From positions 1 through 43,183 of the forward strand of contig CAUJFU010000037.1 of the NCBI GenBank assembly GCA_963169055.1: a stretch of 43,183 nt of DNA, given 5' to 3'. Source of the DNA: Myxococcota bacterium. GTDB lineage: Bacteria; Myxococcota_C; UBA6777. The notes under the pieces were generated by a model. The model did no database searches. It was not told the DNA's origin and saw only the letters and a program-made list of their open reading frames with translations. How positions within the stretch are numbered: the first letter of the stretch is position 1; each line of letters starts with the position of its first letter. Shown here piece after piece: positions 18,409-27,883 of the stretch. Made by a program: the position numbers and the translations under genes.

Positions 18409-20724
18409 ATGAAGCTCCGTCTCGTTTCCCACGCAAGGCGTGTGGCCTGTTGGCTTGGCTTGGCCTTGTTGTGCGGTGTTCCTCAACACGCCTACGCCCA
18501 AGGCTTTTTGATCCCAACCCAACAAGCGATCGCACCGTTGTCGCTTAAATCGCACCGCGTCATGGTCAAGATCCAAGGTCGTGCCGCCAAAACAGATGTC
18601 ACGCAAGTCTTTGTCAACCACACCAATCAGCTTTTGGAAGCGACCTTTTTGTTCCCACTGCCCAAAGATGCGACCTTTTCCAACTTTGTGCTGTACATCA
18701 ACGGCAAGCCCACCCAAGGAACGGTCTTGGTCAAAGAAAAAGCCCACGCGATCTATTCGTCGATCGTTCGGACAATGCAAGATCCCGGATTGATCGATTA
18801 TTTGGGCGGGAACCTTTTTCGCGCACGTGTATTCCCTATCCCCCGACGCGGCGAGCAAAAGATCCGCATCTCCTTTACACAGATCATCCCGTATGAAGGC
18901 GGTTTGCATCGTTTTGTGTACCCGCTCAAAACCCCTCGTCGCGTTTGGCGCACCGATCAGGATTTTACGATGGCCGTCCAATTGCATAGCAGCGCGCCGA
19001 TCAAAAACATCTATTCCCCAACACACAAAGTCTCCATCCGCCGCAAAACCGATCGTCACGCGATCGTCGGATTCGAAGAAGACAAAGTCGCGCTAGATCG
19101 GGACTTTGTGATGTACTACTCGGTCTCCCCCAAAGATGTCGGGATCGATGTTCTTGTGCATCGAGCGGGCGAACAAGACGGCTATTTCTTGTTGATGGCC
19201 ACCCCCAAAACCACCTTTGCAGCCAAAGAACTCAGCGGCAAAAACATCACCTTTGTTCTCGATACATCGGGTTCGATGCGCGGTGAAAAGATGAAATGGG
19301 CCAAAGTCGCCTTGGTGCGCTGCTTGAAAAAGTTAAATCCCAAAGATCACTTTAACGTTGTGCGCTTTTCCACGGATGTAGAGGGCTTGTTTGGCGAGTT
19401 GCAGATCGCAAGCCAATCCCATATCCAACAAGCCGTCAGCTTTGTGGAAAAAATGGAGGCCGCAGGCGCGACCGCCATTGAAGAAGCGATGGCCAAAGCC
19501 TTGGAACAAAAGCCCCGTGGGGACGGGATCAGTTTGATCGTCTTCATCACAGACGGCCATCCCACCGTCGGCGAAACCTCTCCCGAGATCTTGGTCAAAC
19601 AAGCCAACGAGCGCAACAAGTGGAAGTCACGCATCTTCACCTTCGGGATCGGAACCGACATCAACATCAAATTGCTCGATCAGATCGCGCAAAGCAGCGG
19701 AGCGACGGGCGATTATGTGGAACCCAACAAAGAGATCGCGACACGCATCGATACCTTTTATGACAAAGTGCGCTACCCCGTGTTGAGCGACGTCCAATTA
19801 ACCACCAGCGGTGCTGTGCGTTTGCGCGAGATCTATCCGCTGCGTTTGCCCGATCTCTTCCGTGGTGGGCAGCTTTTGGTGATGGGCCGTTATCGCGGAA
19901 CGGGACACGCCGCAATCAAGCTGACAGGAAAAGTCAACGGTGCAGCCCGTCAATTCGTGTACGAAGCAGCCTTCGCAAAAGAAAGCAAAGAAAACGATTT
20001 CATCTCCCGCCTGTGGGCGCACCGCAAAGTCGCTTATTTGCTTGATGCGATCCGCATGAAAGGTGAACTCCCCGAACTCAAACAAGAAGTCATCCATCTC
20101 GCCAAACAATTCGGGATCGTCACACCCTATACCTCGTATCTCGTTGTCGAAGAAAAAGACCGATGGCGTCTCGGAGAGGACGCACAGCCCCAAGCCACCG
20201 GCACGCCATCTCCCGCCACGCCCTCGATCGCAGCGCCAAGAACCGCTTGGAATCAGCGCGCTCGAAGGGTCTGGGGAAAACGAGGTGCAGCAGATGACGC
20301 AGAACGCGGGCCTAGCGGAGGCGGAAGCGTCCCCGCACGCGAACCATCCGCTGCGCCGATGAAAAGCGAATCGCTCGCCAAGACCGACGGAGACGAAGCC
20401 GTCCGCGTTAGCCGCCAACTGCGAAAGATGAAAGAAAGCAAAGTCGCTCAAAAAGGCGGCAGTGTCCGACTAATCCAAGGTGTTCGTTTCGTGTGGCAAA
20501 GCAACCAATGGGTCGATGCTCGCTACAACAGCGAGATGAAGACACTCAAGCTCAAGTACCTCAGCGATCTGTACTTTCAAGCCTTGGCCCTCCGCCCCGA
20601 TCTGCGCCGTGCGTTCACATTGGGCGCACGCCTTGTCGTTGTCGTCGGTAAAAATCGCGCCCTTGTGATCGGCCCCGAAGAAGACACTTCCACCCCCACA
20701 CTTCGCAGCTTTTTGCGCAAGTGA
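18409..20724 (+). CDS. Exported VIT plus von Willebrand A domain protein
   Basis: The signal peptide ends near HAYAQG. Residues of about 38-165 form a VIT domain (VTQVFVNHTNQLLEATFLFPLP; GNLFRARVFPIP), as in inter-alpha-trypsin inhibitor heavy chains. A vWA domain follows with an intact metal-ion site: DTSGS, GATAIEEA and FITDGHPT. A low-complexity Pro/Ala/Ser linker leads to a C-terminal domain with VRLIQGVRFVWQSNQWVD and RALVIGPEE. There is no sorting signal or C-terminal membrane helix, so it is probably periplasmic or released. AAGGAGG lies 8 bases upstream of the ATG. Probable role: metal-dependent protein-protein binding at the cell surface; partner unknown. Confidence 0.9.
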   Translation: MKLRLVSHARRVACWLGLALLCGVPQHAYAQGFLIPTQQAIAPLSLKSHRVMVKIQGRAAKTDVTQVFVNHTNQLLEATFLFPLPKDATFSNFVLYINGKPTQGTVLVKEKAHAIYSSIVRTMQDPGLIDYLGGNLFRARVFPIPRRGEQKIRISFTQIIPYEGGLHRFVYPLKTPRRVWRTDQDFTMAVQLHSSAPIKNIYSPTHKVSIRRKTDRHAIVGFEEDKVALDRDFVMYYSVSPKDVGIDVLVHRAGEQDGYFLLMATPKTTFAAKELSGKNITFVLDTSGSMRGEKMKWAKVALVRCLKKLNPKDHFNVVRFSTDVEGLFGELQIASQSHIQQAVSFVEKMEAAGATAIEEAMAKALEQKPRGDGISLIVFITDGHPTVGETSPEILVKQANERNKWKSRIFTFGIGTDINIKLLDQIAQSSGATGDYVEPNKEIATRIDTFYDKVRYPVLSDVQLTTSGAVRLREIYPLRLPDLFRGGQLLVMGRYRGTGHAAIKLTGKVNGAARQFVYEAAFAKESKENDFISRLWAHRKVAYLLDAIRMKGELPELKQEVIHLAKQFGIVTPYTSYLVVEEKDRWRLGEDAQPQATGTPSPATPSIAAPRTAWNQRARRVWGKRGAADDAERGPSGGGSVPAREPSAAPMKSESLAKTDGDEAVRVSRQLRKMKESKVAQKGGSVRLIQGVRFVWQSNQWVDARYNSEMKTLKLKYLSDLYFQALALRPDLRRAFTLGARLVVVVGKNRALVIGPEEDTSTPTLRSFLRK

Positions 20725-20731
20725 TACCTTC

Positions 20732-20774
20732 CCATCCTCTCTGCCCCCGTCCTCTCTGCCCCATCCTCTCTGCC
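20732..20774. repeat. 14-nt tandem repeat, three units
   Basis: Three near-identical units of CC(A/G)TCCTCTCTGCC lie directly after the VIT-vWA stop codon; one extra C separates the first two. They are pyrimidine-rich on the plus strand. This is probably slippage-generated sequence of no known role. Confidence 0.7.
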
Positions 20775-20820
20775 TCCATCCACCCGCCCCACCTGAGACA
20801 ACGCAGCGAAAAATCCTACA

Positions 20821-21105
20821 TCAGCCACCCAAAAACATCCCACCACCCGCCATCAAACCACCCACCAACATCAAGATCCAAGCGATCGAGTCATCCATCC
20901 CCCCAATCAACGGGATCCAATCGGGGATCAAGTCCCATGAACCCAACATCTTGTACAACAGACCGATCAAAAACAGCGATCCACCCGTCATCACGAGAAT
21001 ACCCTTGACGCCCAACTTCAAGTTCGTGATGCCCACATACCACAAGACGGGGATGGCGATCATCAGCGCAAGAATCACGGTAAAACGAAAGAGCTTTTGT
21101 AGCAT
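20821..21105 (-). CDS. Small membrane protein, DUF1232/YkvA-like
   Basis: The 94-aa protein has three hydrophobic segments. SWDLIPDWIPLIGGMDD closely resembles the conserved DLIPDFIPVxGxxDD core of DUF1232 proteins. AAGGAG lies 8 bases before the ATG, supporting a real gene despite its size. It is the last gene of a minus-strand run that also includes the DUF4920 and RND genes, but it is separated from them by about 210 bases. Molecular function of the family is unknown. Confidence 0.75.
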   Translation of the reverse strand: MLQKLFRFTVILALMIAIPVLWYVGITNLKLGVKGILVMTGGSLFLIGLLYKMLGSWDLIPDWIPLIGGMDDSIAWILMLVGGLMAGGGMFLGG

Positions 21106-21316
21106 GCTCTGTTCTCCTTGTTGTCGATGCCCACCTCATTCATCGAATCTACGGGCATCTTGGTTTGATCTTCCGAAACACGCCGAGACAAGATAATGTG
21201 CCTTTATGCAAATGTCGATGTAGCGCGCTCGATCAAAATGAGGGTGGACTTACGCGGTTGGGCTTGTGATCGCGAGGAGGGCTGATGCGATCGGTTTGGG
21301 AGGGAGATTGGGGGGG

Positions 21317-21886
21317 CTACTTGGAAGGCTTGACTGCGGGGGTCGGGGCTTTTTGGAGCGTGACAAAGTGAGCGGTAAAAGCGACGACTTTTTGAGGTTT
21401 GTACACTTTGCGGATCGCGCTCTTGTCACCGCTTTCTTCTGCGTAGTGCTTGACGATCTTGGCGGGCAGAATCGCTTCACGCGCCGAACCAACGACGGTA
21501 GCGAAATACCCTTTGCAGTTGGTGGGGATAAAAAACTTGTAGCCCTTAAAGCGGATACGCATCATATTTTCGCCTTCTTGCAACATCATCCAACAACCTT
21601 TGCGCTGGCAAACATCGCGGATCTTTGCGGTCACAGCGACAAGACGACCTGCGTATTTTTTGGGATCTTTGTTCAAAACGGTCAGGCTGACGGTTTCAGT
21701 GGAGACTTTGACGGGGGTTCCATACGTTCCCGAACAATCTGGGCGCGGCGACCAAGGATACACGACCTTACCACCTTGTTTGGCGACAGGTTTGGTCTTG
21801 CCATGATCGTGGCCATCGTGTGCTTGGGCATTTGAGGAGACGCCCACAAAAACGAAAAACAAAAACATCATCGTACGCAAAGACAT
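21317..21886 (-). CDS. Periplasmic DUF4920-type protein
   Basis: The 189-aa product has a signal peptide ending at SNAQA and a mature N-terminus AHDGHDHG rich in His. The core contains VTAKIRDVCQRKGCWMMLQEG and MRIRFKGYKFFIP, the conserved region of DUF4920 proteins with a CxxxxC pair before WM. The fold may be OB-like; function is not established. The start at 21886 has AGGAG 9 bases before it; the track's longer start (22006) runs through the leader. The His-rich end and Cys pair could bind metal, an inference only. It lies downstream of the RND pump gene on the same strand with 182 bases between them. Confidence 0.82.
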   Translation of the reverse strand: MSLRTMMFLFFVFVGVSSNAQAHDGHDHGKTKPVAKQGGKVVYPWSPRPDCSGTYGTPVKVSTETVSLTVLNKDPKKYAGRLVAVTAKIRDVCQRKGCWMMLQEGENMMRIRFKGYKFFIPTNCKGYFATVVGSAREAILPAKIVKHYAEESGDKSAIRKVYKPQKVVAFTAHFVTLQKAPTPAVKPSK

Positions 21887-22068
21887 GAAAAGATACTCCT
21901 TTTTGTGTGGATAACACGTTTCCGAAGTGCGGCGGCGGTACATTAGATGCAGAACCCAGATTTCGCAAGTCGATCCAAACGAAAAATCTGCCAAACGACC
22001 CATCATATCGGATGATCGAACGCTAACCCAATCTCAGCGAAAAACCAACGAGAGTTCAGGTAAATCAC

Positions 22069-25000
22069 TCAAGAAGCCGAAGAGTCGGGGGATTGCATCG
22101 TCATCGTCATTTCAGGATCAGGGGCTTTTTTCGGAACCAACCGAGCAGCGAGTCCCATCCAATGAAGCCGAAGATCATCAAAGAACGTATAGAACAAAGG
22201 AACGATGAACAATGACAGGATCACAGAGGCGGTCAATCCGCCCATCACCGAGATCCCAAGCGCAGCGTACGAGATCCCGATGGCTGCTGTTTGTCCCGTA
22301 GCCATTGGGATCAAGCCACAGATCGTTGTGAGCGCGGTCATCAAGATCGGGCGCAAACGTTGGGTCGAAGCGTCAAGGATCGCTTGCAGACGAGGAACCC
22401 CTTCGGTCCGCAATTGATTGATGCGATCGATCATCACGATGGCATGGTTCACCACGATACCGATCAACATCACAAGACCGATCCCACCCATCATATCGAG
22501 CGAAGTATCGGTCAAATAGAGCAGCCAGTACACCCCAAGAAACGCCAGCGGGATACTCAACACAACGGAAAAAGGCAACAAAAAGGATTCAAACAAGATC
22601 CCCATCAACAGAAACACAAACGTGATACTCAAGAGCAATGCGAAGTTCCTCGAAGCATCGGCCTCTTGGAGATCGCGAAAGTCCATCCCTTTGGCCCAAG
22701 TGTAGCCCGAAGGCAATGGAAAACGGCTCATGATCGTGTCGAGTTGTGCGTACATCTGGGTCATGTTGTCGTTCTCGACACTGATCTTGAGTTTGAGATA
22801 GGTCTTGCGATCCACATGGCGGATCACTCTCGGCCCCACCGCGTAACGCGAACTGATCACCTGATTGAGCGGAACCGCGTTATTGGTTCCGCGCTGAATC
22901 AACGGGAGTTGCTGAAGCTTTTGAAAAGTGTCGCGATCTTCTTCGCGGACTTGGATCCGTACAGGCACGTCTCTTCCGCCGATCTGCATATTGCGAAGTC
23001 TGCGCCCACTCAGCGCGTAATACACGTTCCCACCGACTTGTTGCGCAGCAAACTGATAGCGAAAAGCCCACGCCCGATCGATTTGAAGCTGAATTTCGGG
23101 CAGTTGATCGCGGTCGATCTCTGCTTCAGCCTGTTTGAAGTCCGGATAACGCTGAAGATGTTCTTCGAGCCGAAGCGCTAGATCTTCGAGGGTTTTGGAA
23201 TCGGCACCGTAAAGATGGAGACTGATCGACGCTTCGGTGCTCCCCACCGCCCGCCATCCCACCCGCCTCGTCACACCGGGGGCCATCGGTAACGATTGGC
23301 CCACGCTTTCGATCAACGTCCGTCGATTGATCTCTAGTTTACGTTTACCCGGGCGCAAAAACACGATCACTTCGGCATGTTGACCGCGTCGATTGAGTTT
23401 GGTTCCAACGTGGTTGACGCCCCACTCTTCTTTCTTTTCGTGCAAAACCTTCTCTACCCTCCGAAGATAGGCATCTTTTGCAGCAAAGGGATAACTTTGG
23501 GTAAAAGTAAAACGCAAGCCAAAAGAAGTCCGACCGGGTTGGCCTTGATACGTCTGTTTGAGCCGATTCATCGGATAAAAGATAGTCAAAAATAGCAAGA
23601 CACTCCACAACGCCGCATCGAAACGGTGCCGCATCACCCATTCCAACACATCGCGATAATACAACGTCACGCGATCAAAAAGCGGCCAAGGCTTCGGAGG
23701 ATGCTGGCCGAGCGTCTTGTACGCGCCTAGAGGGATCACGACCAAGGCCACCAGCAAACTCGCAAGCAACGCTACCGACACAGGAAAACCAAGCTTTCCC
23801 ATGTAAAAACGAAACATCTTTGAACCGCTCATCAAGATCAGCGGCAAAAACACAACGATGGTGGTGGATGTCGCAAGCGAGATCGCCAAAGCCACCTCGC
23901 TTGCGCCTTCTTCGGCGGCTTGGGCTGGATCTCTCCCTTCCATCCGCAGACGCGAGATATTTTCGACCACAACAATCGCGTTATCCACCACCATCCCAAC
24001 GCTCAGCATCAACCCCATCAGGCTCAACATATTGAGGCTTTCGCCAAACATATACATACACGCGAGCGTCAACAGCAGCGAAAGCGGGATCGCCGTCAAC
24101 ACCAGCAACGTCATCTGCGTGTGGCGCAAAAAGATCCACAAGATGATCATCGCAAACAGCGCTCCCCACAAAGCAGACTGCTGAAGTTGCCACAACGCAT
24201 CTTCGATCATCGTCCCCTGATTGACGAAGATGTGTTGTGTAAACCCTTTTATCTCTGGGCGCTGAAAGGCCGAATCCAAGAGCTTTTGGATGCGATTGCA
24301 CAAATCGATGGTGTTCGCTTCCGACTCTTTAAACACGGAAAGAAAAACCCCTTCACGCCCGTTGATCCGAAATATCTTTGGATCTGGATCTTGGCCGTAA
24401 GTGACTTTCGCCACCTCACCCAAGCGAATCCCCGATGCCATCGGATAATCGCGCAACGCTGCCACGCTGTTGAGCCGATTGTCGCTGCGCAAAAAGAAGC
24501 GGCGTTTTCCATCGTTGATTTGTCCTGAAGGCATCGAAAAGTTGTCTTGACGCAGCGCGTTGGTGATGCTCCAAACGCTCAAACGATGGCTGCGAGCGCG
24601 TTCACGATCCAACTCGATGCGGATCTCTGGTTGATCGAGTCCTTGGGTGTCGAGGCGGCTCACCCCGGGAAGCCGCTGGATCTTTAGAAATATCGACTGG
24701 TTGAGAGCGCGATAACTGTCTGCGTCGATCTTGTCTGCGGATATCCCAAACGAAAGGATCGGCTGATCGTCAGGATTCCATTTCCAGATAAAGTAACGCT
24801 CGACATCTTCGGGCAGTGTCGGCATCAAACGCTCCAAACGATCGCGCACTTGGTTGTAGATCGTTGTCATCGAAGCGTTGTCGTTGAACTTCATCCAAAA
24901 TGAACCGTGGTCTCCGTTGGCCCACGAACGCATCCGCCTCAGCCCTTCGAGCGTTGCGAACATCTCTTCCGCAGGCCGAACGATCTGATCTTCCACCTCT

Positions 25001-25185
25001 TTCGGGGTTGAATTGGGGTAGACAATGCGCACGTACAAGTTGGGGGCCGTATAGCCTGAAGGAAAAAGCTGAACAGGGATCTGCACATACGCGATCACCC
25101 CTAAAAGCATCATCGCGATCATCATCATCACGACCGTCACAGGCCGACGCAAACTAAAACGCGGCAAAAAAGAACCCGAAGCCAT
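22069..25185 (-). CDS. RND-family efflux transporter (AcrB/HAE type)
   Basis: At 1038 aa it has the standard RND pump length and two homologous halves, each with one N-terminal membrane helix, a large periplasmic loop and a helix bundle. The first half has the TM4 motif GMVVDNAIVVVENISR, keeping one of the two adjacent Asp residues used for proton relay. The second has LIGIVVNHAIVMIDRINQLR. Both forms are common in the HAE-1 subgroup that exports hydrophobic compounds. AAAGGA precedes the ATG by 7 bases. No membrane-fusion protein or outer-membrane channel gene is adjacent, so it must use partners encoded elsewhere. Substrate unknown. Confidence 0.93.
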   Translation of the reverse strand: MASGSFLPRFSLRRPVTVVMMMIAMMLLGVIAYVQIPVQLFPSGYTAPNLYVRIVYPNSTPKEVEDQIVRPAEEMFATLEGLRRMRSWANGDHGSFWMKFNDNASMTTIYNQVRDRLERLMPTLPEDVERYFIWKWNPDDQPILSFGISADKIDADSYRALNQSIFLKIQRLPGVSRLDTQGLDQPEIRIELDRERARSHRLSVWSITNALRQDNFSMPSGQINDGKRRFFLRSDNRLNSVAALRDYPMASGIRLGEVAKVTYGQDPDPKIFRINGREGVFLSVFKESEANTIDLCNRIQKLLDSAFQRPEIKGFTQHIFVNQGTMIEDALWQLQQSALWGALFAMIILWIFLRHTQMTLLVLTAIPLSLLLTLACMYMFGESLNMLSLMGLMLSVGMVVDNAIVVVENISRLRMEGRDPAQAAEEGASEVALAISLATSTTIVVFLPLILMSGSKMFRFYMGKLGFPVSVALLASLLVALVVIPLGAYKTLGQHPPKPWPLFDRVTLYYRDVLEWVMRHRFDAALWSVLLFLTIFYPMNRLKQTYQGQPGRTSFGLRFTFTQSYPFAAKDAYLRRVEKVLHEKKEEWGVNHVGTKLNRRGQHAEVIVFLRPGKRKLEINRRTLIESVGQSLPMAPGVTRRVGWRAVGSTEASISLHLYGADSKTLEDLALRLEEHLQRYPDFKQAEAEIDRDQLPEIQLQIDRAWAFRYQFAAQQVGGNVYYALSGRRLRNMQIGGRDVPVRIQVREEDRDTFQKLQQLPLIQRGTNNAVPLNQVISSRYAVGPRVIRHVDRKTYLKLKISVENDNMTQMYAQLDTIMSRFPLPSGYTWAKGMDFRDLQEADASRNFALLLSITFVFLLMGILFESFLLPFSVVLSIPLAFLGVYWLLYLTDTSLDMMGGIGLVMLIGIVVNHAIVMIDRINQLRTEGVPRLQAILDASTQRLRPILMTALTTICGLIPMATGQTAAIGISYAALGISVMGGLTASVILSLFIVPLFYTFFDDLRLHWMGLAARLVPKKAPDPEMTMTMQSPDSSAS

Positions 25186-25342
25186 CGAGGTATCCTTTGC
25201 ATCAAGGCAAATGCTTGTGTTGTGGTGTCGTACGTTGCGAGAAAAGCAACCTCAAGAAACAAACGCCCCATACCACCAAGCCACTAGGTTCGTGTGCTTC
25301 GCATACCCCGTCAAGACACAACCCCCACACCATTGGATGATT

Positions 25343-25427
25343 TTTTGTGGGGCTTTGCCCCAAACCCCGCCATAGAGCTTTGCCCCCTTGACCCCGTATT
25401 GGCGGAACGAACAGACGTTTTTCAAAT
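25343..25427 (+). repeat. Dispersed intergenic repeat A, copy 2
   Basis: It shares TTTTGTGGGG, a hairpin (here GGGGC-TTT-GCCCC), CCCCTTGACCCCGTATTGGCG, CAGACGTTTTTCAAA with copies 1 and 3. It lies between the divergent RND start and the ftsZ 3' end. Repeat B copy 3 follows 70 bases later in the same order as at copy 1. Confidence 0.75.
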
Positions 25428-25496
25428 GGATGGAAGACGATGGAGGGGATACGATGGAGAAGAAAAGGAAGCAAGAAGAATGTTAGGGAGCGACAC

Positions 25497-25566
25497 GAAA
25501 TCGTGAGGTTGGGAGGTCAAACGTGTAGGGGCAGCCCCCCGTGGCTGCCCAAAAACAGGCCCATAA
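25497..25566 (+). repeat. Dispersed intergenic repeat B, copy 3
   Basis: The block GAAATCGTGAGG..TAGGGGCAGCCCC matches the first half of copies 1 and 2. It forms a perfect 8-bp stem, GGGCAGCC-6 nt-GGCTGCCC. The region 25186-25613 contains only repeats A and B and no gene. Confidence 0.6.
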
Positions 25567-25613
25567 CAAGCGAGCGCACAGACGTTTGGGCGAAACGTCT
25601 GTGGGGGTTCGTC

Positions 25614-26927
25614 TTAGCTGCGGCGCAAGAAGGTTGGGATGTCGATATCGTTGTCGTCGATGCCGGAGAGGTCGAAGAATTCGCGATCTTTGGCGGCGGG
25701 TGGTTTGTTTTGCCGAGGCACGGGCGTTTTCAACTCGCGCTGAGCTTGGACGGCGGGTGCGGGGGTTTGGTGACGCGGAACGGGCGTTTGCGCTGGATGG
25801 CGAAACGCGGGAGTGCTTTGTGGTGGCGTCATGCTTTGCATGGCAAAGCGGCTGCTCGGGGCATTGGGGATGCCGGGTTGTGCGAAGGCTTGCGGTGAGC
25901 GCCGAGAAACGGTGCTTTGCGGGGCTTCGTAGAGCAAATCTTCGGAAGGAGCTTGCGGTTCAAAGCCTGTGGCGATGACCGTGATCTTGATCTCGTTGTT
26001 CATCTCAGGATCGAACGCTGCACCGAAGATGATGTTGGCGTCTTCATCGGCTTCTTCTTCGATCAAGCTTGCGGCTTCTTGAACTTCGGCAAGCGTCATA
26101 TCCTCGCTACCTGTCACGTTGATCAAGATGCCTGTAGCGCCTTTGATCGAGATATCTTCGAGCAAGGGGCTTTCGATGGCTTGGCGTGCTGCGTTGATCG
26201 CACGATTTTCGCCCGTAGCGCGGCCCGTTCCCATCAAAGCCATGCCCATGTTCGACATAATCGCCCGAACATCGGCAAAATCCACGTTAATGAAGCCTTT
26301 CACCGTGATCAATTCGGAGACACCGCGAACGGCGTTTAGCAAGACGCTATCGGCCATATAGAAGGCTTGATGGAGTCCTGTGGTTTCACCCACAACCGAA
26401 AGCAGCCGTTGGTTTGGGATCACGATCAACGTATCGACTTGCTCTTTCATCGCTTCGATGCCGAGCTCGGCTTGGCGGCGGCGGCGTTTTCCTTCAAAAT
26501 TGAAGGGGCGTGTGACTACGCCAACAGTCAAAGCTCCGACAGAACGGGCGATTCTGGCCACTTCTGGGGCGGCTCCTGTACCTGTACCGCCACCCATGCC
26601 CGCCGTCACAAAGACCATATCGGCCCCTGCAAGGGCTTCTGCGATACGGGCCTCATCTTCGAGCGCGGAGTTACGGCCCACTTCAGGGTTTCCACCCGCT
26701 CCTAGCCCTTTGGTCAAACGGGGCCCAAGCTGAATGCGCGATGCGGATTCGCTTTTGATCAACGCCTGCATATCGGTATTTGCGACGAAATATTCAACGC
26801 CACGAAAATCCGACTTGATCATCGTATTGATGGCGTTTCCTCCGCCTCCCCCTACACCGATCACCTTGATAATCGCAGCGCGTGGTTCTTGCTCAGCCAT
26901 CGTATTTGTCATCATCTTGTGCATCAT
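25614..26927 (-). CDS. ftsZ: Cell-division GTPase FtsZ
   Basis: Tubulin homologue that forms the division ring at mid-cell. The N-terminus has [17 protein letters not shown], the tubulin signature is [15 protein letters not shown], and NxDxQAL and the T7-like loop region are present. A variable Pro/Gln-rich linker of about 100 residues leads to the conserved tail DIPTFLRR that binds FtsA or ZipA-type partners. Length 437 aa is slightly above the usual 380-400 because of the linker. AAGGAGG lies 6 bases before the first ATG (26927); the second ATG follows directly. ftsA, ftsQ and mur genes are absent on both sides, so ftsZ is outside any dcw cluster. Confidence 0.97.
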   Translation of the reverse strand: MMHKMMTNTMAEQEPRAAIIKVIGVGGGGGNAINTMIKSDFRGVEYFVANTDMQALIKSESASRIQLGPRLTKGLGAGGNPEVGRNSALEDEARIAEALAGADMVFVTAGMGGGTGTGAAPEVARIARSVGALTVGVVTRPFNFEGKRRRRQAELGIEAMKEQVDTLIVIPNQRLLSVVGETTGLHQAFYMADSVLLNAVRGVSELITVKGFINVDFADVRAIMSNMGMALMGTGRATGENRAINAARQAIESPLLEDISIKGATGILINVTGSEDMTLAEVQEAASLIEEEADEDANIIFGAAFDPEMNNEIKITVIATGFEPQAPSEDLLYEAPQSTVSRRSPQAFAQPGIPNAPSSRFAMQSMTPPQSTPAFRHPAQTPVPRHQTPAPAVQAQRELKTPVPRQNKPPAAKDREFFDLSGIDDNDIDIPTFLRRS

Positions 26928-27230
26928 CGAAAACCTCCTTGCTTCTTCCTTCCATCCGAAACATACCCAAGCAAACCACGCCCATGATCAAGATCGCAAT
27001 TTTTCGACACGAAGTTCATGGAACACATTAGCAAGATTTTGATTTTAATGTACTTTTTGATTCGATAAACACACTCTGCGATCGACACGTGATGATCGCG
27101 GCGATCATGCCGAACGCAACGATGAATACTGCCGCTCTTTGGTTTGTGTGATCGCGCCAAAGAGCAGCCCACAACAAAGCAAACAGAGCGTGGGGGGAGA
27201 TTGTGGGGAATACAGGCAAGAGACGAGGGG
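26928..27230. other. Intergenic region upstream of ftsZ
   Basis: These 303 bases between the queF stop and the ftsZ start must carry the ftsZ promoter. Apart from the palindrome listed separately, I see AT-rich sequence around 27020-27065 but no convincing -35/-10 pair and no ORF with features. Confidence 0.5.
27092..27108. promoter_or_regulatory. Perfect 17-nt palindrome upstream of ftsZ
   Basis: ATGATCGC-G-GCGATCAT lies 165 bases upstream of the ftsZ start and 122 bases past the queF stop. No T-run follows on the minus strand, so an intrinsic terminator for queF is unlikely; a protein-binding site is more plausible. The binding factor is unknown. Confidence 0.45.
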
Positions 27231-27593
27231 TTATGCGTGGGGCTTGGTGTGGGTCACTTCAACGATAGTTTTGATCCCACCGCGCACATAAAAATCGCCA
27301 ATGACGGTGATTTTGCGTGGCGAGACTGCTGCGACGAGATCGTCAAGAATGCGGTTGGTGATTGCTTCGTGAAACGCCCCTTCATTGCGATAAGACCAGA
27401 GGTACAACTTCAACGACTTGAGTTCGACGCAAAACTGATCAGGGACGTAATGGATCGAGATCGTTGCAAAGTCGGGTTGGCCTGTTTTGGGGCAAACGCA
27501 AGTAAACTCGGGACATTCAAAGCGGATCGTGTAGTCGCGCTCGGGCTTGGGGTTCGGAAAAGTATCCAAGATCTTCGACGGTTGGGTGGACAT
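27231..27593 (-). CDS. queF: NADPH-dependent 7-cyano-7-deazaguanine reductase
   Basis: Reduces preQ0 to preQ1 in the queuosine tRNA-modification pathway, in the cytoplasm. The catalytic Cys lies in [14 protein letters not shown] and the QueF motif is [20 protein letters not shown]. At 120 aa it is the short, single-domain (YkvM-like) form rather than the 280-aa E. coli form. I chose the ATG at 27593 because GAGG lies 5 bases upstream and MSTQ.. is the natural N-terminus; the 212-aa track ORF reads back through repeat A. No other que genes are adjacent. Confidence 0.94.
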   Translation of the reverse strand: MSTQPSKILDTFPNPKPERDYTIRFECPEFTCVCPKTGQPDFATISIHYVPDQFCVELKSLKLYLWSYRNEGAFHEAITNRILDDLVAAVSPRKITVIGDFYVRGGIKTIVEVTHTKPHA

Positions 27594-27672
27594 CATCACC
27601 TCGTATGGAATATAAGGAGCGACACAGTTGACAAAAACCCCGTGTGTTCGAGGCTTCAAGCGGAGCCGTGGT

Positions 27673-27760
27673 TGGTTTGAAAACGTCTGTTCGCCCCGCC
27701 CACACGAGGCCAAGGGAGCAATGCCCTTGCCGATGGGGCGTGGGGCAATGCCCCGCAAAA
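27673..27760 (-). repeat. Dispersed intergenic repeat A, copy 3 (inverted)
   Basis: The reverse complement reads TTTTGCGGGGCATTGCCCC..GGCGAACAGACGTTTTCAAA, matching copies 1 and 2. Its hairpins are GGGGCA-T-TGCCCC and CAAGGG-7 nt-CCCTTG. It lies between divergent queF and moxR, about 80 bases upstream of queF. Stem sequences differ among copies but remain paired in the first hairpin. Confidence 0.7.
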
Positions 27761-27848
27761 CAAGTCCAACCGCGTCATTTTTTAGAAAAAAGCGGCAAAA
27801 TACACCGAAGGAACGGAGCATACAACGCTCTCCAAAACAGGCTTTAGC

Positions 27849-27860
27849 GTATCGCGATAC
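27849..27860. promoter_or_regulatory. Perfect 12-nt palindrome upstream of the Bat operon
   Basis: GTATCGCGATAC lies 23 bases before the proposed -35 box of the operon promoter and about 100 bases before the moxR start, a position suited to an activator or repressor. No known family is assigned. Confidence 0.4.
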
Positions 27861-27883
27861 AAAGATCAAGCAAGCAGTCCAAC

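Noticed and set aside
25440-25978. Overlapping plus-strand ORFs of 145-152 aa near the ftsZ end
   Set aside because: They cross repeat B and run antisense into ftsZ; composition and sequence show nothing gene-like.
27594-27869. N-terminal extension of the queF track ORF
   Set aside because: It reads through repeat A and lacks QueF similarity; the short family form starts at 27593 after a ribosome-binding site.
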